A stretch of 63,927 nt of DNA from an uncultured beta proteobacterium. GTDB lineage: Bacteria; Pseudomonadota; Gammaproteobacteria; Burkholderiales; Burkholderiaceae. Of this stretch, positions 8,908 through 18,995 are shown piece by piece. Under the pieces are notes generated by a model that did no database searches, had not been told where the DNA came from, and saw nothing but the letters and a program-made list of their open reading frames with translations. Both the position numbers and the translations under genes were made by a program. Position 1 is the stretch's first letter, and each line of letters begins with the position of its first letter. The stretch covers positions 1 to 63,927 of the forward strand of contig CAIKFU010000066.1 of the NCBI GenBank assembly GCA_903826775.1, read 5' to 3'.

Positions 8908-10344
8908 TTACTTTACGTGAACAATTTTTAACGTATTGGTACCACCAGCTTCCCCCATGGGTTCACCGCTTGTCAGGACGATGGTATCTCCCGACTTTAC
9001 AACACCCAAATTCTTCAGCCTCTCCTCGACTTGCTGCATAGCGGTATCCCGATCCTTGCTTTCATTCAAACTCAATGGTGTGACATTGCGATACGTACTT
9101 AAAGAGCGTTGAGTAGCAACCTTGGAAGTTAAAGCAAAAATTGGTACATGAATGCTATGCCTACTCATCCATATCGGAGTTGATCCAGAGTCAGTCAAAG
9201 CGGCAATTGCTCTCGCATTTAAATGATGGGCAGTAAATAATGCTCCTAAAGCAATAGTCTGATCAATCCGAGTAAAGGTTTTATCCAAAAAATCTGTATC
9301 AATTTTGATATAGTCTGATTTTTCAGCTTCTACGCAAATTTCAGCCATACATTCGATGGTTTTTACCGGGTACAAACCGGTGGCAGATTCAGCAGAAAGC
9401 ATTACTGCATCAGTTCCGTCTAGCACAGCGTTCGCAACATCGCTTACTTCAGCACGTGTTGGAACAGGGGCACTAATCATGGACTCCATCATTTGGGTTG
9501 CAGTAATTGTAAATTTATCGGCCTCTCGAGCCAACTTGATCATCCTCTTTTGCAGTGCAGGCACCGAAGCATTACCAACCTCAATAGCAAGATCCCCCCG
9601 AGCCACCATAATTCCATCGCTCTCACGAATAATGCCATCTAAGGCATCAGGAACGATTGCTTCAGCACGCTCAATCTTAGCAATCAATTTCACCTTTCCA
9701 ACACCGTGCTTTAAGCTTGCGGCATCAGCCAATTTACGAGCCGCAATCATGTCGGCGCCGTTTTTAGGAAAACTAATAGCTATAAAATCAACCCCCATTG
9801 CGATTGCAGAATCCAAGTCTTGTATATCTTTTTCAGTAAGCGCGGGAGCAGTTAACCCCCCGCCTGCTCGATTAATTCCCTTATTGTTGGATAACGGTCC
9901 GCCAAGTTTGACAGCGGTGTGAATTTCTCCACCCTTAACACTTTCTACTAGCAAAATAATTAAGCCATCATTGAGCAACAAGCAATCGCCAGATTTCACA
10001 TCGTTTGGCAAGTCTTTGTAATCCAACCCAACTCGCTCTTGATTACCTAATTCACAATCCACATCCAAAATGAATTTTGCACCTTCCTGCAGAATCACCT
10101 TCCCTTCTGCAAACTTTCCCACCCGAATTTTTGGACCCTGAAGATCCGCCATGATGCCAACTTCACGCCCAACTTGCGCGGATATATCTCGAACTAAATC
10201 ATGTCGCGCCTTATGATCGGCAACCGTCCCATGGGAAAAATTCATGCGAACCACATCTAGTCCGGCGTGAATCATCTCTCGCAAAACCTCTGGCTTTTCT
10301 GAAGCCGGACCTAAGGTTGCAATAATCTTTGTCGCTCTTAGCAT
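8908..10344 (-). CDS. pyk: Pyruvate kinase
   Basis: A 478-residue enzyme with N-terminal TKIIATLGPAS, the active-site helix KLIAKIERAEA (catalytic Lys in the typical ikxEn-like signature), MVARGDLAIE and TATQMMESM. It transfers phosphate from PEP to ADP. The start codon lies 2 bases after the pgk stop, so the two genes are clearly co-transcribed. The length is normal for bacterial type II enzymes. Confidence 0.95.
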   Translation of the reverse strand: MLRATKIIATLGPASEKPEVLREMIHAGLDVVRMNFSHGTVADHKARHDLVRDISAQVGREVGIMADLQGPKIRVGKFAEGKVILQEGAKFILDVDCELGNQERVGLDYKDLPNDVKSGDCLLLNDGLIILLVESVKGGEIHTAVKLGGPLSNNKGINRAGGGLTAPALTEKDIQDLDSAIAMGVDFIAISFPKNGADMIAARKLADAASLKHGVGKVKLIAKIERAEAIVPDALDGIIRESDGIMVARGDLAIEVGNASVPALQKRMIKLAREADKFTITATQMMESMISAPVPTRAEVSDVANAVLDGTDAVMLSAESATGLYPVKTIECMAEICVEAEKSDYIKIDTDFLDKTFTRIDQTIALGALFTAHHLNARAIAALTDSGSTPIWMSRHSIHVPIFALTSKVATQRSLSTYRNVTPLSLNESKDRDTAMQQVEERLKNLGVVKSGDTIVLTSGEPMGEAGGTNTLKIVHVK

Positions 10345-10346
10345 CT

Positions 10347-11558
10347 TTAGTCTTTCGCTCGTTCGGCGAGCACCGCAAAAGCCGGCAATGTCTTGCCCTC
10401 GAGAAATTCGAGAAAAGCCCCACCGCCGGTTGATATATAGTCAACCTGTTTTTCTATTCCATATTTTGCAATAGCAGCCAGAGTATCCCCTCCTCCGGCA
10501 ATCGAAAATGCTGGTGAATGAGCAATCGCAGCAGCAATCATTTTGGTGCCACCACCAAACTGATCGATTTCAAACACTCCAAGAGGGCCATTCCAGACAA
10601 TGGTGCCTGCATGTGCCAACATAATGGATAAGCGTGCTGCTGTTTTAGGTCCCACATCCAATATCATGTCATCTGCTGCAACTTGATCGGCAGATACCCG
10701 ATTTGCACGGGCTAAAGGGGACAGCTCATTCGCAACAACAACATCTTCAGGAATGGGTACATGAGCTCCACGTTTTTCCATAATTTCCATTATTTCCCTA
10801 GCCTCATCCACCAAGCCAGGTTCAGCAAGCGATTTTCCTATTGGCAGGCCTTTTGCAAGCATAAAGGTATTAGCTATGCCGCCTCCAACAATAAGCTCAT
10901 CCACCTTCTCAGCCAACGCCTTTAATATCGTCAACTTAGAAGACACTTTTGACCCCGCTACAATCGCCACTAAAGGACGCTTGGGATTTGCCAATGCTCG
11001 GCTTAAAGCATCCAGTTCTGCAGCCATTAATGGGCCTGCACACGCAATCGGAGCGAATTTAGCCACCCCATAAGTCGTCGCCTCTGCTCGATGAGCCGTG
11101 CCAAAAGCATCGTTTACATAGACATCGCAAAGTGCAGCAATTTTTTTGGCCAATCCCTCATCATTTTTCTTTTCGCCAACATTTAGCCGGCAATTCTCCA
11201 ATAGCACCAAATCGCCGGGATTTAACTCAAATCCACCATCCACCCAATTTGAAATTAAAGGTACTTTACGATTTAAAAGCTCAGCTATTCGGTGGGCTAC
11301 AGGCGCCAAGCTATCTTCAGACTTAAACTGCCCCTCGGTTGGACGACCCAAATGGGAAGTAACCATCACCGCTGCCCCTGCATCTAAACATATTTGAACG
11401 GCTGGCATTGAGGCGCGGATACGGGTGTCCTCTGTAATATTGCCGGCTTCATCTTGGGGTACGTTTAAATCAGCACGAATCAGTACGCGCTTGCCCTTTA
11501 AAAGGCCGGCTTTTGCCAATTCGCTTAAACGCTTAACTTTAAATAGGGATTCTGGCAT
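10347..11558 (-). CDS. pgk: Phosphoglycerate kinase
   Basis: A 403-residue kinase with N-terminal [12 protein letters not shown], substrate-site [24 protein letters not shown] and the C-terminal nucleotide-binding GGGDTLAAI. It makes ATP from 1,3-bisphosphoglycerate. It appears to be the first gene of the leftward series pgk-pyk-fbaA-purC-purE-purK-sua5, with its promoter in the 148-base divergent space shared with ilvE. TGAGG lies just before the start. Confidence 0.96.
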   Translation of the reverse strand: MPESLFKVKRLSELAKAGLLKGKRVLIRADLNVPQDEAGNITEDTRIRASMPAVQICLDAGAAVMVTSHLGRPTEGQFKSEDSLAPVAHRIAELLNRKVPLISNWVDGGFELNPGDLVLLENCRLNVGEKKNDEGLAKKIAALCDVYVNDAFGTAHRAEATTYGVAKFAPIACAGPLMAAELDALSRALANPKRPLVAIVAGSKVSSKLTILKALAEKVDELIVGGGIANTFMLAKGLPIGKSLAEPGLVDEAREIMEIMEKRGAHVPIPEDVVVANELSPLARANRVSADQVAADDMILDVGPKTAARLSIMLAHAGTIVWNGPLGVFEIDQFGGGTKMIAAAIAHSPAFSIAGGGDTLAAIAKYGIEKQVDYISTGGGAFLEFLEGKTLPAFAVLAERAKD

Positions 11559-11706
11559 AGTGCCTCACCAAGTAAATATAGGAACTTCTATTCTAAAACG
11601 ACTAGCCTGCCTGCTCTACAATAAAGCCTTGTTGACAATTCTGATTTTGGCCTAAAACCAGCATGATTTGCCAACTCCGATTAACTTGATACAAAAGGTA
11701 GAGAAA

Positions 11707-12630
11707 ATGTCGATGTCCGACCGCGATGGCTTTATATGGTCCGATGGGAAGCTGATTCCCTGGCGCGAAGCCAATATTCACGTACTCACCCATAGCCTAC
11801 ATTATGGAATGGGCGTCTTTGAAGGCATTAGGGCTTATAAAACCCCTCAAGGAACCGCTATATTTCGCCTTCAAGAACATGTTAAGCGATTGATTAATGG
11901 CACAAAAATATTCCAGATGAAATTGGCTTACAACGAAAATGACCTTTCCAAGGCCATTATTGATGTAGTCAACAGCAACAATCTCACGGCCTGTTATATA
12001 CGCCCCATTATTTTCATTGGCTCAGAAAAGCTAGGAGTCTCACCAAAAGGAAACACCATTCACGTTGCAATTGCAGCTTGGGAATGGGGTGCGTACCTAG
12101 GTGAAGATGGTCTAAATAAAGGAATTCGCGTAAAAACCTCCTCTTTTACACGCCATTTCGTTAATTCTTCTTTGGTTCGCGCTAAAGCATCGGGTTACTA
12201 TATCAACTCCATTCTTGCCAATCAAGAGGTTACCGCCAACGGTTACGATGAAGCATTATTACTAGATACTGAAGGCTACGTATCGGAAGGTTCTGGCGAA
12301 AACATGTTCATGGTTCGAAACGGCATCCTTTACACACCAGATCTAGCATCATGTTTAGATGGCATCACACGAGATTCTGTAATCCAAATTGCAAAAGATT
12401 TGAATTATGAAGTTCGTGAAAAACGCATAACTCGAGACGAGGTCTATTCTGCTGATGAGGCTTTCTTTACTGGTACGGCTGCTGAAATTACGCCTATTCG
12501 CGAACTGGATGATCGAGTAATTGGAAACGGTCTTAAAGGTCCCATCACAGAAAAAATTCAAGAAACGTATTTCTCTGCAGTTTATGGAAAGAACGAGCGT
12601 TATAGCTCCTGGTTAACTTACGTCAAGTAA
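11707..12630 (+). CDS. ilvE: Branched-chain amino acid aminotransferase
   Basis: A class IV PLP aminotransferase of 307 residues when started at the ATG at 11707, which has GGTAGAG just upstream. An in-frame upstream start (11668) lacks a binding site and would add a non-conserved leader. Signatures are FEGIRAYKT, VRAKASGYYINS (PLP region), EGSGENMFMV and FFTGTAAEITP. It performs the last transamination for Leu, Ile and Val. It is the first gene of a rightward set with a zinc protein and waaF, an order I associate with Burkholderiales. Confidence 0.94.
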   Translation: MSMSDRDGFIWSDGKLIPWREANIHVLTHSLHYGMGVFEGIRAYKTPQGTAIFRLQEHVKRLINGTKIFQMKLAYNENDLSKAIIDVVNSNNLTACYIRPIIFIGSEKLGVSPKGNTIHVAIAAWEWGAYLGEDGLNKGIRVKTSSFTRHFVNSSLVRAKASGYYINSILANQEVTANGYDEALLLDTEGYVSEGSGENMFMVRNGILYTPDLASCLDGITRDSVIQIAKDLNYEVREKRITRDEVYSADEAFFTGTAAEITPIRELDDRVIGNGLKGPITEKIQETYFSAVYGKNERYSSWLTYVK

Positions 12631-12654
12631 TCACATTTGGATAGGATTTTAAAT

Positions 12655-12846
12655 ATGAGTGAAGCTATCAATGTTGTAATGATCGATGGGAAAAATTTAC
12701 CGTTGCATTGCCCTGCAGATAAAGCACCTAGCTGGAATTTGCATCCGCGGGTCTTTCTAGATATCGCCAATACCAATAATGCAAAGTGCCCTTACTGCGG
12801 TACTGAATACCGCCTCATTCCAGGTACAAAAGCACACGGTCACTAA
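12655..12846 (+). CDS. CHCC-type zinc-finger domain protein
   Basis: A 63-residue protein from the ATG at 12655, with AGGA upstream. The ligands are Cys19, His30, Cys45 and Cys48 (LPLHCP, then LHPRVFLDI, then KCPYCGTEYRL). This is the zf-CHCC pattern shared with the small complex I-associated mitochondrial subunit. The bacterial function is not established. It lies 24 bases after ilvE and 55 bases before waaF and is probably co-transcribed with both. Confidence 0.88.
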   Translation: MSEAINVVMIDGKNLPLHCPADKAPSWNLHPRVFLDIANTNNAKCPYCGTEYRLIPGTKAHGH

Positions 12847-12901
12847 ATCAAATTAACATCCCTTGTTTCAATGTTGGGGTTGTTGATTGTGACTACTAGA
12901 C

Positions 12902-13969
12902 ATGCATCGCATATTAATCATAGCGCCAAACTGGATTGGCGATGCAGTGATGTCTCAACCACTACTTGCATCTCTTCTTTCTAATTTCCATCAATGCCAA
13001 ATTGATGTCATTGCAAGCGCTTGGGTAGCGCCAATTTACAGGGCATGCAAGGAAGTACATGAGGTTTTTGAGGTACCGCTTCAGCACGGCCAACTTCAAT
13101 TTAAGCTCCGTTATGGGCTTGCAAAGAAAATTAAGCAACAAAACTACGCGGCGTGCATTGTATTGCCGAATAGCCTTAAATCAGCATTAATCCCTTGGAT
13201 GGCAGAAATACCGATTCGTATCGGCTACCTTGGAGAGATGCGATTTGGTTTAATAAATCGGTCCATTCCAAATCCATCTAGATCCCATCGAATGCCAATG
13301 GTAGAGCGGTATCTGGCTTTGGCCGATTCCCTCAAAAATGCCGAAAATACATCAACTGGTCCAATTCAATTCATCAAAAACCCGAGCTTACACATTTCTA
13401 ACCACGTAACAGAATCGGTTTTGCAAAAATTAAAAGAAAGAAATCTTAGCGAGCAAGCTATTTACACATTATGCCCAGGCGCCGAATTTGGTCCATCCAA
13501 ACGTTGGCCAGTTGAAAATTTTGCTCTTCTGGCACAGAAAATTCTCAAAAAAAATAAACTAAATTCAATTATTATTTTAGGCGGACCAAGCGATAAAATA
13601 TTTGGTGAAAAAATTTGCTCTCAGATTTTTAAAACCAATCCAGAGGATTTGTCAAGGATATACAACTTATGTGGCAACACTTCCTTGGACGAAGCGATGG
13701 CCTTCATCAATATGAGCGCCTCTCTTATCAGTAATGACTCCGGATTAATGCATATTGGAGCCGCCTTACAAGTAAACCAAGTTGCAATATTTGGATCAAG
13801 CGATCCTTACCACACCCCCCCTCTCTCAAATAAAGCTAAAGTGATCTGGCTCAATCTACCCTGTAGCCCATGTCATAAAAGGGATTGTCCGCTTGGTCAC
13901 CTAAAATGCTTATGGGGTATTTCCCCGGAACAAGTATTTTTATCATTAAATGAATCAGAGAACCCATAA
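12902..13969 (+). CDS. waaF: ADP-heptose:LPS heptosyltransferase II
   Basis: A 355-residue GT9 glycosyltransferase. It has the N-terminal acceptor-side motif IIAPNWIGDAVMSQPLL, the nucleotide-sugar motif CPGAEFGPSKRWP, and LISNDSGLMHIGAALQV near the C-terminus. It adds the second L,D-heptose to the LPS inner core at the inner face of the cytoplasmic membrane. The pathway partner gmhB is elsewhere in this window. The stop overlaps the start of the next gene by one base (TAATG), which indicates translational coupling. Confidence 0.92.
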   Translation: MHRILIIAPNWIGDAVMSQPLLASLLSNFHQCQIDVIASAWVAPIYRACKEVHEVFEVPLQHGQLQFKLRYGLAKKIKQQNYAACIVLPNSLKSALIPWMAEIPIRIGYLGEMRFGLINRSIPNPSRSHRMPMVERYLALADSLKNAENTSTGPIQFIKNPSLHISNHVTESVLQKLKERNLSEQAIYTLCPGAEFGPSKRWPVENFALLAQKILKKNKLNSIIILGGPSDKIFGEKICSQIFKTNPEDLSRIYNLCGNTSLDEAMAFINMSASLISNDSGLMHIGAALQVNQVAIFGSSDPYHTPPLSNKAKVIWLNLPCSPCHKRDCPLGHLKCLWGISPEQVFLSLNESENP

Positions 13970-14403
13970 TGCCAAAGCTTGCCAGACTCTTTCACAATGC
14001 AGATGAAGTAGTCGACGCATGGCGAGACGCCCTGCGTCATAGGAATGTACAAGGTGCGCTCGCCATTTGGCTAGATGATGATTCAATTACATGCGTCCTT
14101 CCTGAGGGTCATCGACTAAGCGGTCACTCTGAAATAAGAGGCGGACTAGAACGCCTACTTGAAAAGCAAGCCCTCTTTCTTGAACCTATTAATTGCATTA
14201 CTCACACTACCCTAGGAACCGCTATATATGACACAACTGAAGCAGTCCACCTAAAGGAAAACCAAATAGAAGCTTCGTTTTTTCTGAATATCACGCTAGT
14301 TTTATTACAAGCCAACCAAGGCTGGCGAATTGCCCATCTACACGCTAGTTACTCCACAGAAAATACATTTGACTTGCCAATAGCAACTCACGGCCTACAC
14401 TGA
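13969..14403 (+). CDS. SnoaL/NTF2-like fold protein
   Basis: A 144-residue protein resembling the SnoaL/YybH-like NTF2 fold: an N-terminal helix with DAWRDALRHRNVQGALAIW, a strand WLDDDSITCVLPEG, a mid helix REIGGL-like (SEIRGGLERLLEK), then alternating strands ending in GWRIAHLHASYS. Such proteins bind small ligands or act as ketosteroid-isomerase-like enzymes; no substrate can be assigned. It overlaps the waaF stop by one base and is followed at 5 bases by another poorly known gene. Confidence 0.8.
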   Translation: MPKLARLFHNADEVVDAWRDALRHRNVQGALAIWLDDDSITCVLPEGHRLSGHSEIRGGLERLLEKQALFLEPINCITHTTLGTAIYDTTEAVHLKENQIEASFFLNITLVLLQANQGWRIAHLHASYSTENTFDLPIATHGLH

Positions 14404-14408
14404 CCTAT

Positions 14409-15023
14409 ATGGATAATCTGGTACTTCAATCCCTAACGAAGTGGCCAGCGGTTCCAAATTGTTTTGGTTGGCTAGCCTTGGATCGTCGCGGGCGATGGCG
14501 TATTCGTAGTGAGTACGCCCAAAAATACAATTTGCCTGGAGAAGTAATTCAAAATAGCAATTTAAACAACTTCATAACACGAAACTATTCGAGAGATCAA
14601 ATTGGGCGATATTTTTTTCAAAACGGTCCACAACGAGTTTTTATTACTCTGGATGCTGCGCCATGGATCGTTCGCATAACTCCATCGAATGAAGTCCTTC
14701 AGCTTGTGACTCAATGTCAAAACGAATTCCATCCACAAGAAGCTTTAAGTGATGAGTCTGGGAACATTTTTATCTCAGGAATTACGGTGCAGAGTATCTT
14801 GAAGGACGAAGGAGTTCCTACCTTCATTCAACTAAATCAACCAAGCATTGCTCTATTACATGATCATGACCTCGGTTTATTTTCAGATCTTGCAAAACTG
14901 GATACTCACTCGTGCAGTCTAGAAAGTTCCTGGAATTGGCTTGGGAGAAGATTACCAATTCACCCTATTCACTCATTGGAGATCCCCAGCAGATTTGGAT
15001 TCAACAAAAATCCAGTTGAATAA
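14409..15023 (+). CDS. Conserved protein of unknown function (waaF-neighbourhood family)
   Basis: A 204-residue protein with no signal peptide or membrane helix. It begins with a segment PNCFGWLALDRRGRWRIR and later FQNGPQRVFITLDAAPWIVRI, which I recall from a family of uncharacterised Burkholderiales proteins encoded beside waaF (possibly filed under DUF2946; I am not sure of that label). The middle section includes DESGNIFISGI and HDHDLGLFSDLA. It is last in the ilvE-zf-waaF-NTF2 run, with 5 bases before it. The stop is one base from the convergent protease gene. Confidence 0.75.
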   Translation: MDNLVLQSLTKWPAVPNCFGWLALDRRGRWRIRSEYAQKYNLPGEVIQNSNLNNFITRNYSRDQIGRYFFQNGPQRVFITLDAAPWIVRITPSNEVLQLVTQCQNEFHPQEALSDESGNIFISGITVQSILKDEGVPTFIQLNQPSIALLHDHDLGLFSDLAKLDTHSCSLESSWNWLGRRLPIHPIHSLEIPSRFGFNKNPVE

Positions 15024-15024
15024 T

Positions 15025-16764
15025 TTAACCGTGCTTCCCTTTTGATTCTTCCATCTGCATGTCTCTATACTGCCTCTGCATCTCACGCAATCGCGCATCA
15101 ATAGTGGAGTTTTGATAAAAATCGGTTCCCCCAATAGTTCTGGCAATTTTTAACTGCTCAATAGCTGATGGCCAGGCACCTTCAAGGGCATATTTTTCAC
15201 CTAAAGCAAAATGGCGCATTGGTAAATTTTTTGCTTGATCGTATGCATCAGATAACATCCCCCACCATAATGTTTCGCCAGGCTGTAATTTGGTTCTGTT
15301 TTTTAACCATGCTATAGCTTCATTTGTTCTCCCCAGCTTTAATTCTGCATTAATAATTGCTGCACCGGCAGCATAGGATTGGGGGTTTGCCTTCAAGGCT
15401 GATTGAGCAATCAGCAAAGCTTCATCATATTTTCCCTTTGATAAAGCAAGCTCTGAGGCTGTAATGTCCAATGAAAGACTCTGCCGTTGTTGTGTCGTAC
15501 TTGAGGATGCTGGAGCATTTGCGACGATACGAGCCTGCTGCAAATACACGCCAGCCTGATCAAGCCGACCTTGGCGTTGAGCTACTAATGCGAGCCCATA
15601 AAGTCCTTCCATTTGCTTTCCGGCTTGACTTTGTTTACTTAAACCTTCAAAGAAATTTCGTGCATCATATAAACCGCTCGCCCCAGCCTGCTGCTCTAAC
15701 CTTGCCCTTGCTTTAATAAAATAAAATTCAGTGGACGATGGTACATTTCTTGGGCTTACCGTTCGAGCTCTATCCTGCATATCCGCAATGCGATCGGTAG
15801 TTAATGGATGGGTTCTAACGTAGGCAGGAATGCCGCTGTCCATTATTCCAGTGGCTTTTTGTAGACGTTGAAAAAATGCTGGGGCACCGTTAACGTCATA
15901 ACCGCTAGCATCTAGTATTTGAAAGCCAATACGGTCAGCCTCACGCTCAGCATCTCGCGAGTATGAGAGTTGATTTTGCACAGCTAATGCTTGACCTCCG
16001 TAGATTAATCCGGATGCTGCAGATGGGTTTCTCGATGCTGCTAATGCTCCTAGAAGCACCCCCGCTAAAGCAATCATTGTATTCATGCCCTGCTTATCCA
16101 ATTGGCGAGCAAGATGTCGTTGCAAAACATGGCCTGTTTCATGACCCATGACAGACGCAACCTCAGAATCTGATTCAGCTGTTACCAGTAAGCCCGTATG
16201 AAATCCAATGAACCCTCCTGGTAAAGCAAATGCATTAATACTGCTATCTTTAACTGCAAACAATTCAAAGTTGTACAGCCCACTTCCTTGCTCATTCGCT
16301 CCACCAAGCTGTTGCTGTTTTGCAGCCAATAGCAGTCGCCTTTCCATTTGATTTAAAAAGTCGTAAATTGGCAAATCAAGCGAATAATCCGGATCTTTAC
16401 GAATTTCTCGCATGATCTGCTCGCCGTATTTACGCTCATCAACCCGACTCAACGCATCGCCGCCAGGATCACCCATGTCTGGTAACACTAGATTGGGTTG
16501 CCCAAAAACAACCGGTCGAGCTGGTTGACTTAAGGGTTTGTCCCCTGAGGGCTGAAAAGTCCTATTTAGATTTTGGAGAGCAGTTGAATCGCTTTGCACT
16601 GAAACATCCCCTGAGACTACCGCAGGCCCGGAACCCAAACCAGGGGGTTCGCCTGCAGCCCATACTTCGTGAAATGTATTTGAAAAAGCTAGCGCAAGCG
16701 CAAGCTGACATGACAGAATGCGCTTAAATAATAAAATTGGATTAAGTTTCTTTATTTGACCCAC
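15025..16764 (-). CDS. bepA: M48-family metalloprotease with TPR region (BepA/YfgC-like)
   Basis: A 579-residue periplasmic protease. A hydrophobic export signal at about residues 10-37 ends in VWAAG. The zinc site is HETGH (208-212), with the third ligand in [12 protein letters not shown] (269-280). A helical hydrophobic region and about 200 C-terminal residues of TPR-like repeats follow. In E. coli, BepA helps LptD assembly and degrades misassembled outer-membrane proteins; lptD is also in this window. The start appears to be GTG, with AGAGGG directly before it. It diverges from moaC with only 23 bases between start codons. Confidence 0.85.
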   Translation of the reverse strand: MGQIKKLNPILLFKRILSCQLALALAFSNTFHEVWAAGEPPGLGSGPAVVSGDVSVQSDSTALQNLNRTFQPSGDKPLSQPARPVVFGQPNLVLPDMGDPGGDALSRVDERKYGEQIMREIRKDPDYSLDLPIYDFLNQMERRLLLAAKQQQLGGANEQGSGLYNFELFAVKDSSINAFALPGGFIGFHTGLLVTAESDSEVASVMGHETGHVLQRHLARQLDKQGMNTMIALAGVLLGALAASRNPSAASGLIYGGQALAVQNQLSYSRDAEREADRIGFQILDASGYDVNGAPAFFQRLQKATGIMDSGIPAYVRTHPLTTDRIADMQDRARTVSPRNVPSSTEFYFIKARARLEQQAGASGLYDARNFFEGLSKQSQAGKQMEGLYGLALVAQRQGRLDQAGVYLQQARIVANAPASSSTTQQRQSLSLDITASELALSKGKYDEALLIAQSALKANPQSYAAGAAIINAELKLGRTNEAIAWLKNRTKLQPGETLWWGMLSDAYDQAKNLPMRHFALGEKYALEGAWPSAIEQLKIARTIGGTDFYQNSTIDARLREMQRQYRDMQMEESKGKHG

Positions 16765-16787
16765 CCCTCTATGGTAAAACTTATCGC

Positions 16788-17270
16788 ATGAATAAACTAA
16801 CTCATTTTGATTCTAGTGGCCAAGCCCATATGGTAAACGTAGGTAATAAAGATATTACCCATCGAATAGCAATCGCTAAGGGCGCCATTAAAATGCTACC
16901 GGCTACGTTTAAATTAATAGAGAGTGGCTCCCATAAAAAAGGGGATGTTCTAGGCGTTGCGCGCATAGCAGCTATACAAGCCTCCAAAAAGACTTCTGAT
17001 CTCATTCCTTTGTGCCATCCATTAGCATTAAGCCATGTCAGTATCGAGTTTTTATTGAATAAAACACGCTGCTTGGTTGAGTGTAAGGTCCGTGTTGAGA
17101 CTACCGGTACGACCGGGGTTGAAATGGAAGCGCTCACAGCCGTACAAATTGCACTTCTTACGATCTATGATATGTGCAAAGCCGTAGACCGAGGAATGGT
17201 AATGAGGGACATTAGACTACTTCAAAAGAGCGGCGGAAAGTCCGGCGAATGGAAATCCAAAGATAAGTAA
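16788..17270 (+). CDS. moaC: Cyclic pyranopterin monophosphate synthase
   Basis: A 160-residue MoaC at the normal length. Motifs include [45 protein letters not shown] and [11 protein letters not shown] with the conserved Asp and Lys residues. With MoaA it converts GTP-derived 3',8-cH2GTP to cPMP for molybdenum cofactor, which the formate dehydrogenase at the left edge needs. A six-codon ATG frame (16771-16791) ends in an overlap with this start codon. A strong terminator follows. Confidence 0.95.
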   Translation: MNKLTHFDSSGQAHMVNVGNKDITHRIAIAKGAIKMLPATFKLIESGSHKKGDVLGVARIAAIQASKKTSDLIPLCHPLALSHVSIEFLLNKTRCLVECKVRVETTGTTGVEMEALTAVQIALLTIYDMCKAVDRGMVMRDIRLLQKSGGKSGEWKSKDK

Positions 17271-17287
17271 CGGCATCATGAAATAAA

Positions 17288-17311
17288 AAAGCCGGTCACA
17301 AGACCGGCTTT
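17288..17311. terminator. Bidirectional rho-independent terminator between moaC and terC
   Basis: AAAGCCGGTC (17288-17297) pairs with GACCGGCTTT (17302-17311) around the loop ACAA. An A-rich left flank and a T-rich right arm make it usable for both convergent genes. Confidence 0.9.
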
Positions 17312-17329
17312 ATATAAAATAATGCATGC

Positions 17330-18040
17330 CTAATTTCGCTCTTTAGCCATATTTCTCTTCTTTAGCCAAGTTCCACCAAGAATTACAAGAACAACACCAA
17401 TCGCCTCAAAAATCATGTGCGCATCTTCCATGGCTGCCTGAATAGATTCTTTGATGGCTGGATCTTCAACTAACATCCCGCCAGCCAAAAGCCCTAATAG
17501 GCCAGCACCAACCGTGATGATAATTGGAAAGCGATCCATAACTTTTACCAACATGGTGCTACCAAAAATAATCAAAGGGATAGAAAGACCTAAACCAACA
17601 ATTAGCAACAAAAGGCGGGTATCTTCAGGGCCTTTTTGAGCCGCCGCTGCGACAGCAATGACATTATCCAAGCTCATTACCAAATCAGCCACCAAAATCG
17701 TTTTAATTGCGCCCAAAAGATTGGACTCGGCCTTCATATCCTCTTCGCCACCACTATCGGCCAACAATTGAATGCCGATATATACCAACAACACTGCACC
17801 GACAATTTTTAGATAAGGCAAGGTTAACAACTGTACTGCTGTTACAGTTAAGATCACCCTTAAAATAATGGCTGCGGCGCTACCCCAAAATATTGCCTTG
17901 GATTGTTGTGCCGGAGGTAGATTTCGTGATGCCAACGCTATTACAACTGCGTTATCCCCGGATAATAAAATATTGGCAACAATAATTGACAGCAATGCCC
18001 CCCAAAAGGATGCATCGGAAAATGCTGCGACTAAATCCAT
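17330..18040 (-). CDS. TerC-family integral membrane protein (YjbE-like)
   Basis: A 236-residue membrane protein with about seven hydrophobic segments. The conserved acidic sites typical of TerC are ILLSGDNAVVIALA (25-38) and VMSLDNVIAVAAAA. Family members export or handle metal ions such as Mn2+ or insert metals into secreted proteins; the specific substrate cannot be told from sequence. It starts 47 bases after the sucD stop, too short for an obvious yybP-ykoY riboswitch, so it is probably transcribed with sucCD. Confidence 0.88.
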   Translation of the reverse strand: MDLVAAFSDASFWGALLSIIVANILLSGDNAVVIALASRNLPPAQQSKAIFWGSAAAIILRVILTVTAVQLLTLPYLKIVGAVLLVYIGIQLLADSGGEEDMKAESNLLGAIKTILVADLVMSLDNVIAVAAAAQKGPEDTRLLLLIVGLGLSIPLIIFGSTMLVKVMDRFPIIITVGAGLLGLLAGGMLVEDPAIKESIQAAMEDAHMIFEAIGVVLVILGGTWLKKRNMAKERN

Positions 18041-18087
18041 AAAATCTCCGTTATAGTTTTATTTAAGATGGATTGCTTGGGTAAATC

Positions 18088-18981
18088 TTACAACATAGCC
18101 TTTAGTAGCGTAGCCATTTCTGAAGGATTCCGGGTTACCGTAAACCCACACTCCTCCATCACCGCCAATTTTGCGTCGGCCGTATCGGCTCCACCAGAAA
18201 TTAATGCGCCAGCATGGCCCATACGCTTTCCAGCGGGTGCAGTTACGCCTGCAATAAATCCAACAATTGGCTTCTTCATATTATCTTTACACCAACGAGC
18301 AGCTTCAGCCTCATCAGGTCCACCTATTTCACCAATCATGATCACCGCATCTGTATCCGGATCTTCATTAAACATTCTCATTACGTCAATATGCTTCAAT
18401 CCATTTATGGGATCTCCACCAATTCCAACCGCAGTAGACTGACCCAGGCCAATTGAGGTTAGCTGTCCAACCGCTTCGTAAGTAAGGGTTCCAGAACGAC
18501 TAACCACACCAATACGGCCTTTTTTATGAATGTGCCCTGGCATAATTCCAATTTTAATTTCATCCGGGGTAATAATCCCCGGGCAATTAGGTCCAAGCAG
18601 CAAAGTCTTCTTACCGCCCTTCGCCTCCTTCTGCTTCATCTTATTTCGTACCTCTAGCATATCGCGGACTGGTATCCCCTCAGTAATGCATATAACAAAA
18701 TCTAAATCTGCCTCAACAGCTTCCCAAATGGCTGCAGCTGCACCCGGAGGAGGAACATAAATTACGGATACTGTTGCCCCCGTTTGTTGAGCGGCTTCTT
18801 TTACAGTTCCAAAAATTGGGATATTAAAAATTGATTCCCCAGCCTTTTTTGGGTTTACTCCTGCTACAAAACAATTTACGCCATTAGCATATTCCTGGCA
18901 TTTCTCTGTATGGAATTGGCCAGTTTTTCCGGTTATTCCCTGTGTAATTACTTTAGTATTTTTATTAATCAAAATCGACAT
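18088..18981 (-). CDS. sucD: Succinyl-CoA synthetase alpha subunit
   Basis: A 297-residue ADP/GDP-forming succinate-CoA ligase alpha chain. It has the CoA-binding N-terminus GITGKTGQFHTEKC, GPNCPGIITP, and the phospho-histidine segment GKRMGHAGALISGG. Together with SucC it makes ATP from succinyl-CoA in the citric-acid cycle. The gene follows sucC after 14 bases, the common sucCD order. Confidence 0.96.
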   Translation of the reverse strand: MSILINKNTKVITQGITGKTGQFHTEKCQEYANGVNCFVAGVNPKKAGESIFNIPIFGTVKEAAQQTGATVSVIYVPPPGAAAAIWEAVEADLDFVICITEGIPVRDMLEVRNKMKQKEAKGGKKTLLLGPNCPGIITPDEIKIGIMPGHIHKKGRIGVVSRSGTLTYEAVGQLTSIGLGQSTAVGIGGDPINGLKHIDVMRMFNEDPDTDAVIMIGEIGGPDEAEAARWCKDNMKKPIVGFIAGVTAPAGKRMGHAGALISGGADTADAKLAVMEECGFTVTRNPSEMATLLKAML

Positions 18982-18995
18982 ATTAAATTCCTTGA

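Noticed and set aside
9356..9922. 188-residue plus-strand frame opposite pyruvate kinase
   Set aside because: It is fully antisense to pyk, with the Ser/Ala/Ile-rich composition expected from reverse reading of a coding strand.
18041..18087. yybP-ykoY manganese riboswitch before terC
   Set aside because: Only 47 bases separate sucD and terC, too short, and no such fold is seen.
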